Source: Icerya purchasi (taxonomy: Eukaryota > Arthropoda > Insecta > Hemiptera > Monophlebidae). Taken from it: a DNA stretch of 64,000 nt. The stretch covers positions 486,712,400 to 486,776,399 of the forward strand of contig CM077115.1 of NCBI GenBank assembly GCA_039619475.1, written 5' to 3'. The notes below the pieces were generated by a model. The model saw only the letters and a program-made list of their open reading frames with translations, did not search any database and was not told the origin of the DNA. The translations under genes were made by a program, and so were the position numbers. Below, piece by piece: positions 10,481 through 21,888 of the stretch (the stretch's first letter is position 1; each line of letters begins with the position of its first letter).

Positions 10481-11795
10481 TTTTTTTTTTTTTGGCCTAC
10501 ACTGTATTTGTATAATCTCCTATAATCAATATTAGCCAAACAATGCGAAAGTTATTCGTCGTTCCTGATCTCACCATGCTCACCGTTTATTGCGATTCGA
10601 ACTCAGACATTCAGGAATTTCGTTTCAGGGGCGCCGGAATACTATCGCCAGCTAATGACTCACGCCTCCGAGACATAACATCTCCAGCGCAAACGCCAGC
10701 TTCAGTCACGTTGTCCCCACGGTAGATCTCGACATCCCAGAATGTTGTCCTCAATTTGATCCAATCAAATGAAGCTACTTTCAACCCCCCCCACCCCACT
10801 AATCAGTTGACACGGAGTTTATCTCCATCCTCTACACGCTGACCACAAAAGATTCCACGGAACCCCGAATCGATGCATCTAACCTCAACCTAATTCTCTC
10901 GATGGCAACCGCTTCCTTCGGCATTTTAATGTTGGCATTACTAGCGTGAAGAATTTACAGAAACAGGTGTCACCCATCATCAATTGGGAATCAACCCGCT
11001 TACCCTCGCAAGTCGACCAACCCCATAAGACCCGTTCACGAGCGTTACCATCCATAGCAATTGATCGCCCCCCCCCCGGGCTTGTATGTGTAACTCACTG
11101 TTTCACTTTTATTATCATACCGCTCGCTGACTATGGTCAGCAATTACTCTCACTATTAACTTCCGTTATTTTTTTTCCTTTTCCTTTTCCTTTTCTTTTT
11201 TCTTTATACAAGGGAAAGGGAATGTTGTGTACCGAATTTTCGTATATGTTCGCAACGTTAAACTGCGTTGTTTATAATTTCGCTCAAGCGATGTATACGC
11301 AATTCGACTAGAGTATTATTTGCTGACGCAGCATATTTATGAACTTTCAATTTTGTGTTATATCGATTTTTATCAAATATGTCCTCCAAAAAAAAGGAAA
11401 ACAATTTTTACCTGATAGAGCATATTCTCCCCCTCGTGATTCCTCCATAACACTAAATATATATACATATATGTATATATAAACGCTGAAAGAAACATTG
11501 AACCGATCGTCAGTTGTAATAGTTTAATTAAAAATCGTACATTATAAATTGTCCATTACGCCTTTTTCAACAACTTACTTATTTAATTAAGTTTTTCCAA
11601 ATTCACATCTTGGTACTAGTATTTGAAAATCTTGCGACAAAAAGGGTGTCCCATTAGCGGCTTTCCAACGTCAGTTGGCAGCCAGTGTGTCATAAAAACA
11701 CAATGCGCCAGTGTGAAATTTCATGTTCTCAGCGGAAAGATTATTTTAGATCGGTTGTATTTTGGAATGAGACAGAAGAATATATTAATAATTTC
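10481..11795. other. Spacer with a GC-richer unrecognised block
   Basis: A T-run at 10481-10495 is followed by a GC-richer stretch (about 10540-11100) with short open frames on both strands but no domain I recognise. It may be an eroded mobile-element segment. The remainder to the LINE tail is AT-rich with a TA-type repeat at 11456-11480. Confidence 0.3.
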
Positions 11796-11849
11796 TTTTT
11801 TTTTTTTTTGAAAAATATGTATTTATAATTTTTTACATACAAAAATTTT

Positions 11850-11874
11850 CGTCAAGCTAAAACGCTTGTCGACG
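11850..11874 (-). other. LINE B 3' stem-loop (copy 1)
   Basis: About 40 bases upstream of the element's A tail, the sequence CGACAAGC, TTTTA-type loop and GCTTGACG can fold into an eight-base stem with one mismatch. Hairpins just before the tail serve in some LINEs as the recognition site for the element's own reverse transcriptase. That function here is inference. Confidence 0.5.
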
Positions 11875-12049
11875 AATTATCCTATTTGACATTTTACCAT
11901 CTTAAATTAACTTATACATATACATGACGTGTAATATTTACTTAATCTATCTATTTTACTTATCAATAATTGCTAATCTATTTCTATTTTCTATATTCAG
12001 TTTTTTTTTTGTTTCTTTTTTCCTAGCTTTTTTGGTGCGCTTTGTTTTC

Positions 12050-12418
12050 TTATTTTATGTTTATTATTTTTTTTATATTTTCTTCTTCCTGAAGCCATTC
12101 CTTTATTTTCCTTTTTCTTTCCCCTATTTTTTCCTTCTCTATTATTTCTTTGGGTATTTTATTCAACATCTGAGTTATAATATATTTATCCGTTTGCTCC
12201 CCCATCTTTGTTCTTGCTAACGGCAATTGGTACGAAAGTTTTTCCCTCAACTCGTATTCTGTGTTTATTCTTTCCTCCAATTCAATTTTCTTTTCTGCTG
12301 ATATGTACTCCCATATCTTCAGTAATAAGTACATTCTTCTTATGCTCATTACGTTTTCTTTTTTAATTATTTCACTATCGGTTTCCCCCCTTAAGGATTT
12401 CCTATTAATTTCAAGCAT
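12050..12418 (-). pseudogene. LINE B ORF2 C-terminal segment (copy 1)
   Basis: This frame of about 120 residues continues the ORF2 protein after a frame break at the end of the polymerase frame. It is highly charged (REKLSYQLPLARTKMGEQTD, then lysine-rich to the end) and matches the equivalent segment of copy 2 exactly in length. Its first residues overlap the polymerase frame, so the Met is not a true start. The break lies next to a run of six G. Confidence 0.75.
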
Positions 12419-14469
12419 TTAATTTGCAGTTTATTTATTTTCCCCAAGTATGCTTTTCTTGCCATTCCCCACGCCTGAATTCCATATCTTATCCTCGACT
12501 CTACTAGCTCATAATAAACTACTTTTAATGTTTCATTTGTTGCATATTTCTTTAATGTATATAAAGCTGGTAAAACTGCTCTTATTTTCTTTGCAATGTA
12601 TTCCATATGTATGTCCCATCTTAAGTGTTGATCCATCATTACTCCCAAATATTTATACTGCATTACTATGTCTAACTTTTGACCATTTTTCATTTCGCAT
12701 TCGCGTCTTTCCCCCATTGAATTTACACATTCATTTGAGTGCATTATTATATTTGGACAATACAAATCAGAGCTGTCTCTTTTTTTCCGCAGTACCATTG
12801 CTTTAGTATTTTTTACATTTATTCTTAGACTTTTATCGTGTGCCCATTTACTTATTGTTATTAGATCTTTTTGCATCCTTATTTCTGCCTCTTTCATATC
12901 TTTATGTGACGTAACTATTGCTATATCATCCGCGTACGCGACTACCTCACTGTAACTTAATTCCTTATATAGACCATTCGTATATATAATAAACAGTATT
13001 GGCGCTAGGTTGCTACCCTGCGGAACTCCTACATCCATCTCCTCTTTTTCACTTTGCACATTTAGGATATTTACGCATGTTTTCCTTTGTGTTAAATAAC
13101 TTTGAAACCATTTTTTCAAATTATTCGTTATTCCTATCTCCTCTAATGTGTTTATGATTATTTTATGATCAACCGTTTCAAATGCTCTACTAAGATCTAT
13201 GAACGTTATCAACACCTTCTTTCCCTCTTCAAAGATATCTCTTATTTTTTCAGTAAGCTCGCCGATTGCTTTCGATGTGGATTTTCCTTTTTGAAATCCG
13301 TATTGTGTTTTGTCAATTATCCTATTTTCTTGTAGGTACTTCGTTAGATTATTTGCTACGTACTTTTCTAATATTGTTGCAATTACATTGCTTACAGCAA
13401 TTGGCCTATAGTTTTCATATTCACTGTGTTTCCCTTTTTTATATATTGGTCTCGTTTTTGATATTTTTAACCCATTTGGTATTTTCCCTTCTTTTAACGT
13501 CTGATTAATTAGCTTAGTAATTTCCTTCACTATATATATTTTTACTGTTTTTATATCTTTTATTCTTATTCCATCGATTTCGGTGGCCCTTGTTTCCTTT
13601 AATCCATCGATTATTTTCCCCACCTGTTCTACGTTTGCTTTAGGTAAGTACATGTTTACTTTTACTTCATCTTCTTCTCTTTTTCCTAATAGCACTTTAT
13701 TACACTTGTGTTCTAGTTTTTTTATACCATTTTTGAATTCTTTACTGAATTTATCTGCAATTTCTCTTGCTTCCTGTTCCTTGCCAAAGTATTTACTTAT
13801 GGTTTCATCTACTCCTAGACTCCTTTGTTTTCCTATAATCTTGTTTATATTTAACCAAGTTTTCCTGATATCCCCCTGTGCCACTTTAAAACTTTTTCCG
13901 AAAAACATGTCTTTTTGCCGTCTTATTTCTGCATTCACTTGGTTTCTGAAATTATTGTATTTTCTTCTTAACTCTATATTTTGATTATTCTTTTTTACTT
14001 TTTTGTACAGTTTGTCTCTTTTTTTTATCATTTCAATTATTTTTTGCGTCATCCATTCTTTCTTCCTTTGTATTTTCCCTTCTCCTGACGTATTTTTTGT
14101 TTGCCTACATTCTGTATATACTTTTTCAAATTTTTCTTTTATGCTTTCGTATAAATTTTCAGCGTCCAATTTATCTGATTTCCCTTCCCACTTTATGCGT
14201 CGTAGTTCGTTTTTCACTTTATTTTCCATTAAAAAACTTCTGTTTAATTCCATTTGTTTTCCTCCGATTTTTCCCATCTCCATTTTTACTGTACACACTA
14301 TCATGTTGTGATCTGTTATTTTAATATCTGTATTATAATATTCGAAGTCGATGTTTCTTTTCTTCTTTTTAGTGTATATATGGTCAATTTTGGTTTGTGT
14401 GAACCTGTTTTCTCTCCATTCTTCTCTTGTATATCCTTCTAAATTGCTTTCATATCCCATTCCTGCCAT
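12391..14469 (-). pseudogene. LINE B reverse transcriptase frame (copy 1)
   Basis: A 692-residue open frame starts inside the endonuclease domain (TKIDHIYTK and TDHNM are its C-terminal motifs, residues about 26-55) and covers the whole polymerase. Motifs are YENYRPIAVSNVIATILEK, YGFQKGKSTS, FIDLSRAFETVDH, GVPQGSNLAPILFIIYTNGL and YADDIAIV (Tyr512, catalytic Asp514-Asp515), then YKYLGVMMD. All expected palm residues are present. It is identical in sequence to the frame of copy 2. The endonuclease N-terminus is in another frame (14529-14954), so the polyprotein is split unless the ribosome shifts frame. Confidence 0.9.
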
Positions 14470-14528
14470 TGTGTTCGTGTATTTTGTTGCTACTGAGTTA
14501 TGCTTTCCAGTATTTATATTTATGTCTC

Positions 14529-14954
14529 CTATATATATATAGTAGAACAGTTTTCCATGTATTTTTTGTCAATCTCCTTTATTTCTTTAATGTATTTGTT
14601 TGCTTTTCCTGATGGTGATCTGTATAACACCCATAGACATAGTTTTTCCTCATACCAAGTTATTTCAATTATTACACATTCCGCATTTTCCATATTTTTG
14701 TTTTTAATTTGAGTTTGTATTTTTTTGTCCCCTTTTAAGTATATCACAATCCCATGTTTTATACCTTCTGCATCTAAATTGTGACATTTCTCATAACCTT
14801 CTAAATTATATAAATTTATTTCGTCCTTTTTTATATTTACCTCCCCTAAAATTAATATATCATATTCTTTTCTTCCCTCTAATATCTCTACTTCCTCCCA
14901 GTTTTTCCTCATTGATCTAATGTTTATGTGTGCTATATTTAATTTTGTAATCAT
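14529..14954 (-). pseudogene. LINE B endonuclease N-terminal part (copy 1)
   Basis: A 141-residue frame begins with MITKLNIAHINIRSMRKNW, the canonical start of an apurinic-type LINE endonuclease (N-x-R-S). It continues through ILILGEVNI and the LWVLYRSPSGKANKY strand. It stops within a TA dinucleotide run exactly where the next catalytic motif, IGDININ, begins in a different frame. One TA unit fewer would restore the frame. Copy 2 has the same break. The sequence just before the Met is a TTTA-rich tract (on this strand TAAA). Confidence 0.85.
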
Positions 14955-15850
14955 TTTTTATTTATTTATTTATTTATTTTTTTTATATTTTATTTATTTA
15001 TTTATTTAACCTCTTTTTTCTTTGTTTCGTAGCTTATATTTATCTTTCTTCCTTCCTTTCCTTGGCTTTCTTTTTCCCCTTTATCTGTTTGTTTTTAGAT
15101 TGTTAGTTTTTAACGCACCAAGACTGAAAACAAGAAATTAACAACATTTTTAAACGGATAGTTTAGATTACGATATAAACATAACTTAAAACGTACTTTA
15201 GAGGCCTGCAGCGGCGCGGTGGAAGCACGTCTGCGCATCTTATCTATTTCACCTGCCTCCTCATCATTGTTTCTTTGCATATCTCTTATCACATCTGCTT
15301 CTCTCTCTTATTCTTGCTCCTTCGTTCGCTTACTGTCTTTTTTTCGCTTCCCACTTATCTTCTTTCCTTTTCTCTCCCCTAAACTGTTCACACCGCCTCC
15401 ACCCTGCCACCGCACACCTCTACATCAAACCACCATACACCACCAACCCGAAACACACACACCGTAACCAAAAACCACTCGCAAACCCAGAAAACACACA
15501 CAAACACCTACGCACACACACATATACAACAACACACCATCCGCAACTATTCCTAGAACCACACCTGTACACACTTTCTCTCGCGCACACATACGCACAC
15601 CTGCTACGTAAATTCTTAGTATCCCAATAACACACGCGCACCAAGCACCATATTACGCTACCCTTGTCTACACTCATATACACATGTTCTCTCAGTCCCG
15701 TCTTATTTATTCTAATCTTATTTCTACAATTCATAACTAATTTGTGCAATCGAATTATTAAAATTCTTTTCGAATATTGTCTTATTTTTAATCTTACAAC
15801 TATGTATTCCGCGATTTCCCGTATTTCTTCCCCGCTACTCTAACATGTTC

Positions 15851-16333
15851 TTATATTAGTTTGCTTAAATCGTCCGGATCTTTTATTTGAACTGCTTTTT
15901 TTTCCTCCGGTTTTTCCGTCACTCCGTGTATTTCCACGTGTTCCCTTCGTCCGTACTGCTCCAGCTGATGAACTGTATACATTAGTTCTTTGATCTTTTC
16001 GTCCTTTTTCCTTGTTTCCGCCGTCAGCAGGACCATGTGCTCTTTGAGCCCCTTTACCTCCTCTATCAACATTTCATGGATTTTATACATGTCGTCATAT
16101 TTTGCCGACAGGAATTCGATAAACTTTTTTATTTCCGACATGTCTCTTTTAATTTCTTCCAGACTCTCGGCTATGTCTGTTCCGCTTTCGCTGTCCGTTT
16201 CTGCCTCTTCTACGTTTTTATTCTTTTTTTTGTGAGGTATGTTTACGCCGCTACTGCTGCTCTCACTGTACTGCTTCTTGAATTCGTTTAAATTTAACTT
16301 GAGTGGCGCTACCGTTTTTTTCGCTCTCGGCAT
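15851..16333 (-). CDS. LINE B ORF1, coiled-coil protein (copy 1)
   Basis: A 160-residue frame with a basic N-terminus (MPRAKKTVAPLK) is followed by an acidic-serine stretch. A long heptad-rich region (about residues 50-115) predicts a coiled coil. The motif LEQYGRREHVEIHGV follows near residue 122, as seen in many LINE ORF1 proteins just before an RNA-binding fold. The frame stops soon after, so the C-terminal nucleic-acid-binding part expected in this class is missing. It may be a truncated ORF1. It differs from copy 2 by Ser for Gly in the SSSSG region. LINE ORF1 products coat element RNA; that role here is inferred. Confidence 0.7.
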   Translation of the reverse strand: MPRAKKTVAPLKLNLNEFKKQYSESSSSGVNIPHKKKNKNVEEAETDSESGTDIAESLEEIKRDMSEIKKFIEFLSAKYDDMYKIHEMLIEEVKGLKEHMVLLTAETRKKDEKIKELMYTVHQLEQYGRREHVEIHGVTEKPEEKKAVQIKDPDDLSKLI

Positions 16334-16503
16334 TTTTTTCGCTAATTTTATATTCCGGTACTAATTATTATTTATATAAATATATTTCTTACTTGTATTT
16401 TCCGTTTGAAAACGTTATCTATCTATCACTGATATCAGCGTAAAAACAATTAATCACTTTAACGTGTAAATGCACGTTGATACTACACGATAACAACAAA
16501 ATC

Positions 16504-17289
16504 AGGGGGGAGAGGCGATTATAATTTATCCGAATAAAATATTTGTGAATTTTTTTGTAAAATTTTTACTCTAAATAACTATTTCAAGAAAGGAGATATA
16601 TTCCATTAAACAATGTTAAGCTCTATGTATTTAGAACAGTGCGAAAAACAAAGTTGCTTGTTAACCCTTCACTGTAATTCGTTAGCTTACGTAAGATCAC
16701 ACCATTTAATTGGCTGCAACTGTTACCAAAGTACTCGAGTGATTACTACACTCTTGAACTCATCTGTAGTAGTAGCCTATTATCCGGGACTACTTGCTTA
16801 ATAACCACCATCGAACATATTAATTCTAACACGCGCCACGTTAATTTATAATATTGCAATGGCTAAATAAGTAAATGTAATAAAACGAAAACAGATTTAC
16901 GTGAGGAAAATTTCAATGATTATTCATGTCTTAGAGGGTAAGAAAAATAACAGTCGTTGAAACAGATTTATCCGAATTAAACAAAAAGTGTGGTATCACA
17001 TTACATGTAATAACAGCCTGTTATTTAAAATATTAAAACAGAACTAAATTTTATATATCCGTTACATGAATTTTCATGTATCAGAGAACAATTCAATCTT
17101 TATTTTATAACTTATAACATTTTAGCTTTTTTATTATATTAAATACGAAACTTTTGATTTTGACCATTACTATACGTTAATTTAGTACTTTATGTAAATA
17201 TTTATATTGTTTATATTTTAAATTTAGTTGTATATTATTCGCACGATTATGGAGCAGTGCCCCTAAAACATGTCGGTGTTATAATTTTG
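16504..17289. other. Spacer, nothing recognised
   Basis: AT-rich unique sequence lies between LINE B copy 1 and the foldback-like element. It has no similarity to the DNA flanking copy 2. A 62-residue open frame at 16613-16801 has no motif. Confidence 0.4.
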
Positions 17290-19848
17290 GGTCCATTTCA
17301 CCGGCCCCCCAAGGAAAAATTTATGTTAAAATATAGTGTCAGATAATTGTGTATAATTTATGTCTATCAACGTTCTCGAATTTGTGTACACTCCCCTTTG
17401 CCGCTATAATGTCGGCAAATCGGGGGATTGGAGAAATTATAGCCCCCCCCCCCCCAGGTGAAATTACAACAAAATATTGTCTCATATAATTGTATACAAT
17501 TTGTGTAAATTGTGTATCAATATTGAAAAATGTGTGTACGCTCCTCTTCATTGCTATAATAAAAAAAAAATTTGGTAGTCCCTCCAAGATGTAATATAAA
17601 AAAAATGTGCTGCCGCATAATTGTATATAACTTTGTACATTGTTTACTAATAATTGTGTACATGCTTTCCTTTACATTATAAAAAAATAAACTAATTTGG
17701 AAAAAAATAATTTAAGGGCTTCATATTATAGTTTATGCTTACATACGTGTAGAATTGTTCGCGTAAGGCATATATGTCAAAACTAAAATAGCTATATTTA
17801 CACCTTTTATCACTGAAACAAAATAAGTGTCGTATCGTATTCATCCGTGAGATTACAAATTTGAATTCTGTAGCGAACATACAAGCTGTGTAATATGAGC
17901 TTGATATTTAATTCATTATTCCCATGCTTGGTTACAATTATATATTTTTTATTATTGTTTCTCTGTTATTGCTATGTCATTTGTGCACTGGAAGCAGTAT
18001 GAAAATAAAGTACATAAAGTTTTTGTGTAACTGGAGCTATAATATAGAAATTCGTATGCAAACTTTAAATTTAAAAATAGCACAATCAATTGAAACTTAC
18101 TCTTCTACAACTATTATAATGCCTAGGAGGTTTCGCATGGCTAGATCTGAGGGATCTATTTTATACGTATGTATATAATTAAAAATTATATTGATTTCGT
18201 CAAAAAACCTATCACGTACATCCGTATTTTAAATATATATATATATATATATATTGGCTAAATATTAATTATTGTAACCTACGTTTTTGTTAATGATTGT
18301 AATATTTTTATTTGAAAATTAATTAATATCTCAAATATTAACCTTCATATTATTAATTTCTATTTAGATAATTATTCCGATTCTGCTTTATTTGTATTTG
18401 TATTATTCAATAAATCGTAAAATTAGTATATCGTCGGAATTTCTAAAAAATAAAAACTAGGTGCTTTTCGGGCTTAACTTATTAATTAATAATTTATCTA
18501 ATTTTACATATTATTTTAGTATCTTCTAGGTACCGAATCCCAAAATTTTTATTGTCATAAGTGGCACAATAATTTTACTTTTGACCAGCCAGTGACATCA
18601 TTTTATTTATTAACTGTCAAGTTTTTAATTACAGAAAAATAGTCGTGCTATGTCTAGTGTACATATAGTGTGTCATGTGTTCTATTTACAAGACTTTTTA
18701 CAAATCAGTGGCCTCTGTGCAGTAAGATCATCTAAAAGACTATAGTGAAGAGGAATTCATTTTTAGAAATCGAAAAATCTTACTGAAATTTTTATAGCAG
18801 TTTAAAAAATGTATATTCAGCGTTTGCGAAGGAATTGTAAACAGTTAGGAAAGCTGGAAAGGTTTTTATCCAGTAATGTCATTTTACAGTGCAGCTGTCA
18901 CAAATGACGGTAAATATTTTGTATTTAAAATACGAGATCAAATTTATCGTTCGGTGCAGAGAAATAAATAGATGTTTAAAGAATGTACTAGAAGTAACAT
19001 GGAGTTGCTAAGAAAAAATAGAAAAAGACGAAAATCCAGAGAATTCCGAATCAATCGAGACTACGAATTACATTGATTAAACTTGTTTTATCATAATATT
19101 TACACGAATTATTCATAAGGAAGCAGAAAAGCAGTAATAGAAAAAATATAGGTACTGTGTATGGGAATAAAGAATTAAATATCAAAGTAATTTTTGAAAC
19201 AGTAAATAGACAATATATGTACAGCAAGCAATGTGTAGGTCTTTTCATTCGCATATTACACAGTTTATATGTTCGCTACAGAATTCAAATGTGTAATCTC
19301 ACGGATGAATACGATACAAAACTTATTTTGTTTCAGTGATAAAAGGTGTAAATATAGCTTTTTTAGTTTTGACATACATGCCTTACGCGAACAATGCTAC
19401 ACGTATGTAAGCATAAAGGAAGCCCTTAAATTATTTTTTTGCAAATTTGTTTTTTTTTATAATGTAAAGGAAAGCATGAACACAATTATTAGTACATACC
19501 GTACAAAGTTATATACAATTATGTGGCGGTACATTTTTTTTAAATTGCATCTTGGGGGGGGCTACCAAATTTGTTTTTATTATAGCAATGAAGAGGAGCG
19601 TACACACATTTTTCAATATTGATACACAATGTACACAAATTATATACAATTATATAAGACAATATTTTTTTGTAATTTCACCTGAGGGGGGGGTTATAAT
19701 TTCTCCAATCTCCCCGATTTGCTTACATTATAGCGGCGGAGGGGAGTGTACACAAATTCGGGGACGTTAATAGACATAAATTATACACAATTATCTGACA
19801 CTATATTTTAGCATAAATTTTTCCTTGGGGAGGCTGGTGAAATGGACC
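17290..19848. mobile_element. Foldback-like element with 600-base inverted arms
   Basis: The arms 17290-17898 and 19252-19848 are reverse complements at roughly nine positions in ten. They both end externally in GGTCCATTTCACC and internally in CGAACATA near a TGTGTAATATG motif. Each arm is built of about three degenerate tandem units of roughly 135 bases. Each unit contains an ATAATTGTATA-like core, GTGTACxxxCTCCxCTTT and a CATTATAA-like end, and C-rich or G-rich tracts punctuate the units. The 1.35 kb between the arms has no convincing coding frame. Long inverted arms made of tandem repeats are the hallmark of Foldback-type elements. The transposase source is unknown and I see no clear target-site duplication. 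Confidence 0.75.
17899..19251. other. Unique core of the foldback-like element
   Basis: This AT-rich DNA lies between the arms. It includes a TA run (18232-18254). The longest open frame on the plus strand (17924-18178, 84 residues) has a hydrophobic start but no recognisable domain. I would not call a gene here. Confidence 0.4.
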
Positions 19849-20835
19849 TTATTATTTTTAATATATTAATTGTTTTCTAGTGAATTTATTACTTATATAA
19901 TTACGAAGTGTTTTATTGGACATGACGAATGATTACTAAAAATAAGAGGGAAACATTAATATATGTTTAGAAACCTCAGAAGTATTTCCTATCTTCAGTT
20001 GGAAAGGAAATATATATGAACGCTGTGAGTCTGAATCGAATTAGAGACTAAAACGCAATGTGTAGTTATTTCCCCTTGTAGGCGTTTGAAAATCAGAGCT
20101 AAAAATTTCGGAGATCGGCAGCTTGCACACGTCTGTATGAAAGCAGGTTAATTTTACATCTTACTTGCGGATAACGTAGTTATAAATTTGCCTTGTGCCT
20201 GCCGAAATGAATGACGCTTTATTAACCGAGCAAAATTAATTTTATGTGCCATGCTAATCACTTGCTCTTTGAGTGCTTATCTTACGAACGGTCTCTATTC
20301 TAAACTCCTTCAACTCCTTATAATATCTCGTCTATCTTTACGTTTCCTAATCTTCGAATTATGCGAATCCCGTTATACGTTCAATATTTAATAGAATCGA
20401 AATCTAAATGACTGTGAAATAATTAAAACGCTAATGTTTGCGATGAGTAATTGCCCCTGCTGTTGAGTTCAAAAAAGGAAAAAAACAAACCGAGTAGAAT
20501 ATTTCAATTCGTATTAAAGTAATTTCTTTTTTTCGTTTTATTATACTACCGATGCATCTTATTTAAAAGCCTTAACAAAGTTTTGTAATGATTCAGTCTG
20601 CTTTGGTCTACCCTTTTCCCCCAAAGTTCAGGTATATTCTATCAGGTAAATTTATTGAAAAATAAGTTTATGGGGTACTCTGTTACATTTGGTTTGCAAT
20701 ATGTCTGGTATATTTATTTCCCCGTAATTTCATGTAAATTTGTTAAAAATATTAAAATCTTAATTAGTTAACATTATCTTGAAATTTTAATATTATTACA
20801 GTTACATTTAACGACATTATCGATAAATTATACCT
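19849..20835. other. Spacer, nothing recognised
   Basis: Unique AT-rich sequence separates the foldback-like element from the MITE. No open frame, repeat or RNA gene is supported. Confidence 0.4.
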
Positions 20836-21076
20836 TATACAGGGTGCGGCAGCATAACTTCCTTTTTTAAAATGCGCCACTTTTTTTCTACTAAATTTTT
20901 TAATGAAATAATAACAGAAAATCGAAATACATACTCTAGATCCCCCATTGGGGCAATATGTATGCTTCTTCCCTTCTCGCAGTTTTATTTCGATTTTCTG
21001 TTATTTCTTTAAAACATCTAGTAGAAAAAAAGTGGCGCATTTTAACAAAGGAAGTTATGCTGCCGCACCATGTATA
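20836..21076. mobile_element. MITE with 90-base inverted arms
   Basis: Arms 20836-20929 and about 20985-21076 are reverse complements with few mismatches, around 55 bases of unique DNA. Both ends read TATACA-x-GGTGCGGCAGCATAACTTCC. The TA-containing ends and short size suggest a non-autonomous relative of a Tc1/mariner transposon. No protein is encoded. Confidence 0.8.
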
Positions 21077-21405
21077 ATTTTACGTTACTGAAACTTTAAC
21101 CATGACCGCCTTGAATTGAACAATAAAATAATTTGGTATAAATTTCTTATTTTATTTATTTTTTTTTTTTTTTTGAACAATTTTTTTTTTAATATATTGC
21201 TATTTTTCCAACTGCTACAAAATTTTAACTAATAGGATTTTGTTGTTATCGTGTAGTATCAACGTGCGTTTACACGTTAAAGTGATTAATTGTTTTTGCG
21301 CTGATATCAGTGATAGATAGATAACGTTTTCAAATGGAAAATACAAGTAAGAAATATATTTATATAAATAATAATTAGTACCGGAATATAAAATTAGCGA
21401 AAAAA

Positions 21406-21888
21406 ATGCCGAGAGCGAAAAAAACGGTAGCGCCACTCAAGTTAAATTTAAACGAATTCAAGAAGCAGTACAGTGAGAGCAGCGGTAGCGGCGTAAACAT
21501 ACCTCACAAAAAAAAGAATAAAAACGTAGAAGAGGCAGAAACGGACAGCGAAAGCGGAACAGACATAGCCGAGAGTCTGGAAGAAATTAAAAGAGACATG
21601 TCGGAAATAAAAAAGTTTATCGAATTCCTGTCGGCAAAATATGACGACATGTATAAAATCCATGAAATGTTGATAGAGGAGGTAAAGGGGCTCAAAGAGC
21701 ACATGGTCCTGCTGACGGCGGAAACAAGGAAAAAGGACGAAAAGATCAAAGAACTAATGTATACAGTTCATCAGCTGGAGCAGTACGGACGAAGGGAACA
21801 CGTGGAAATACACGGAGTGACGGAAAAACCGGAGGAAAAAAAAGCAGTTCAAATAAAAGATCCGGACGATTTAAGCAAACTAATATAA
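21406..21888 (+). CDS. LINE B ORF1, coiled-coil protein (copy 2)
   Basis: A 160-residue frame starts at the first ATG after a 170-base leader (MPRAKKTVAPLKLN). It has a basic tip, an acidic linker (EEAETDSESG), a long coiled coil with regular Leu/Ile heptads (SLEEIKRDMSEIKKFIEFL onward) and LEQYGRREHVEIHGV before the end. ORF1 proteins of this build normally continue into an RNA-binding domain. Here the frame ends at DDLSKLI, so the product is short. Both copies stop at the same codon, so the shortening predates their insertion or is normal for the family. Confidence 0.7.
   Translation: MPRAKKTVAPLKLNLNEFKKQYSESSGSGVNIPHKKKNKNVEEAETDSESGTDIAESLEEIKRDMSEIKKFIEFLSAKYDDMYKIHEMLIEEVKGLKEHMVLLTAETRKKDEKIKELMYTVHQLEQYGRREHVEIHGVTEKPEEKKAVQIKDPDDLSKLI

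Larger units (their letters stand above)
11796..16503 (-). mobile_element. LINE B copy 1 (4.7 kb non-LTR retrotransposon)
   Basis: This near full-length LINE lies on the minus strand. It ends at its 3' side in a run of 14 T (poly-A of the element, 11796-11809), and its 5' end is placed near 16503 where similarity to the second copy stops. In element order it holds a coiled-coil ORF1, a GT-rich non-coding stretch, a TTTA-repeat tract, an endonuclease frame, the polymerase frame and a short C-terminal frame. It is nearly identical to the copy at 21236-25950 and shares its reading-frame breaks, but the flanking DNA on both sides is different. No clear target-site duplication is visible. It lacks RNase H, so it differs from LINE A. 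I place it loosely in the CR1/L2/Jockey assemblage. Confidence 0.9.

Noticed and set aside
12450..14712. A series of plus-strand hydrophobic open frames rich in Phe, Leu and Ser (for example 13583-13984)
   Set aside because: They are the antisense of the lysine- and asparagine-rich LINE B polymerase; the same shadows appear mirrored in the second copy.
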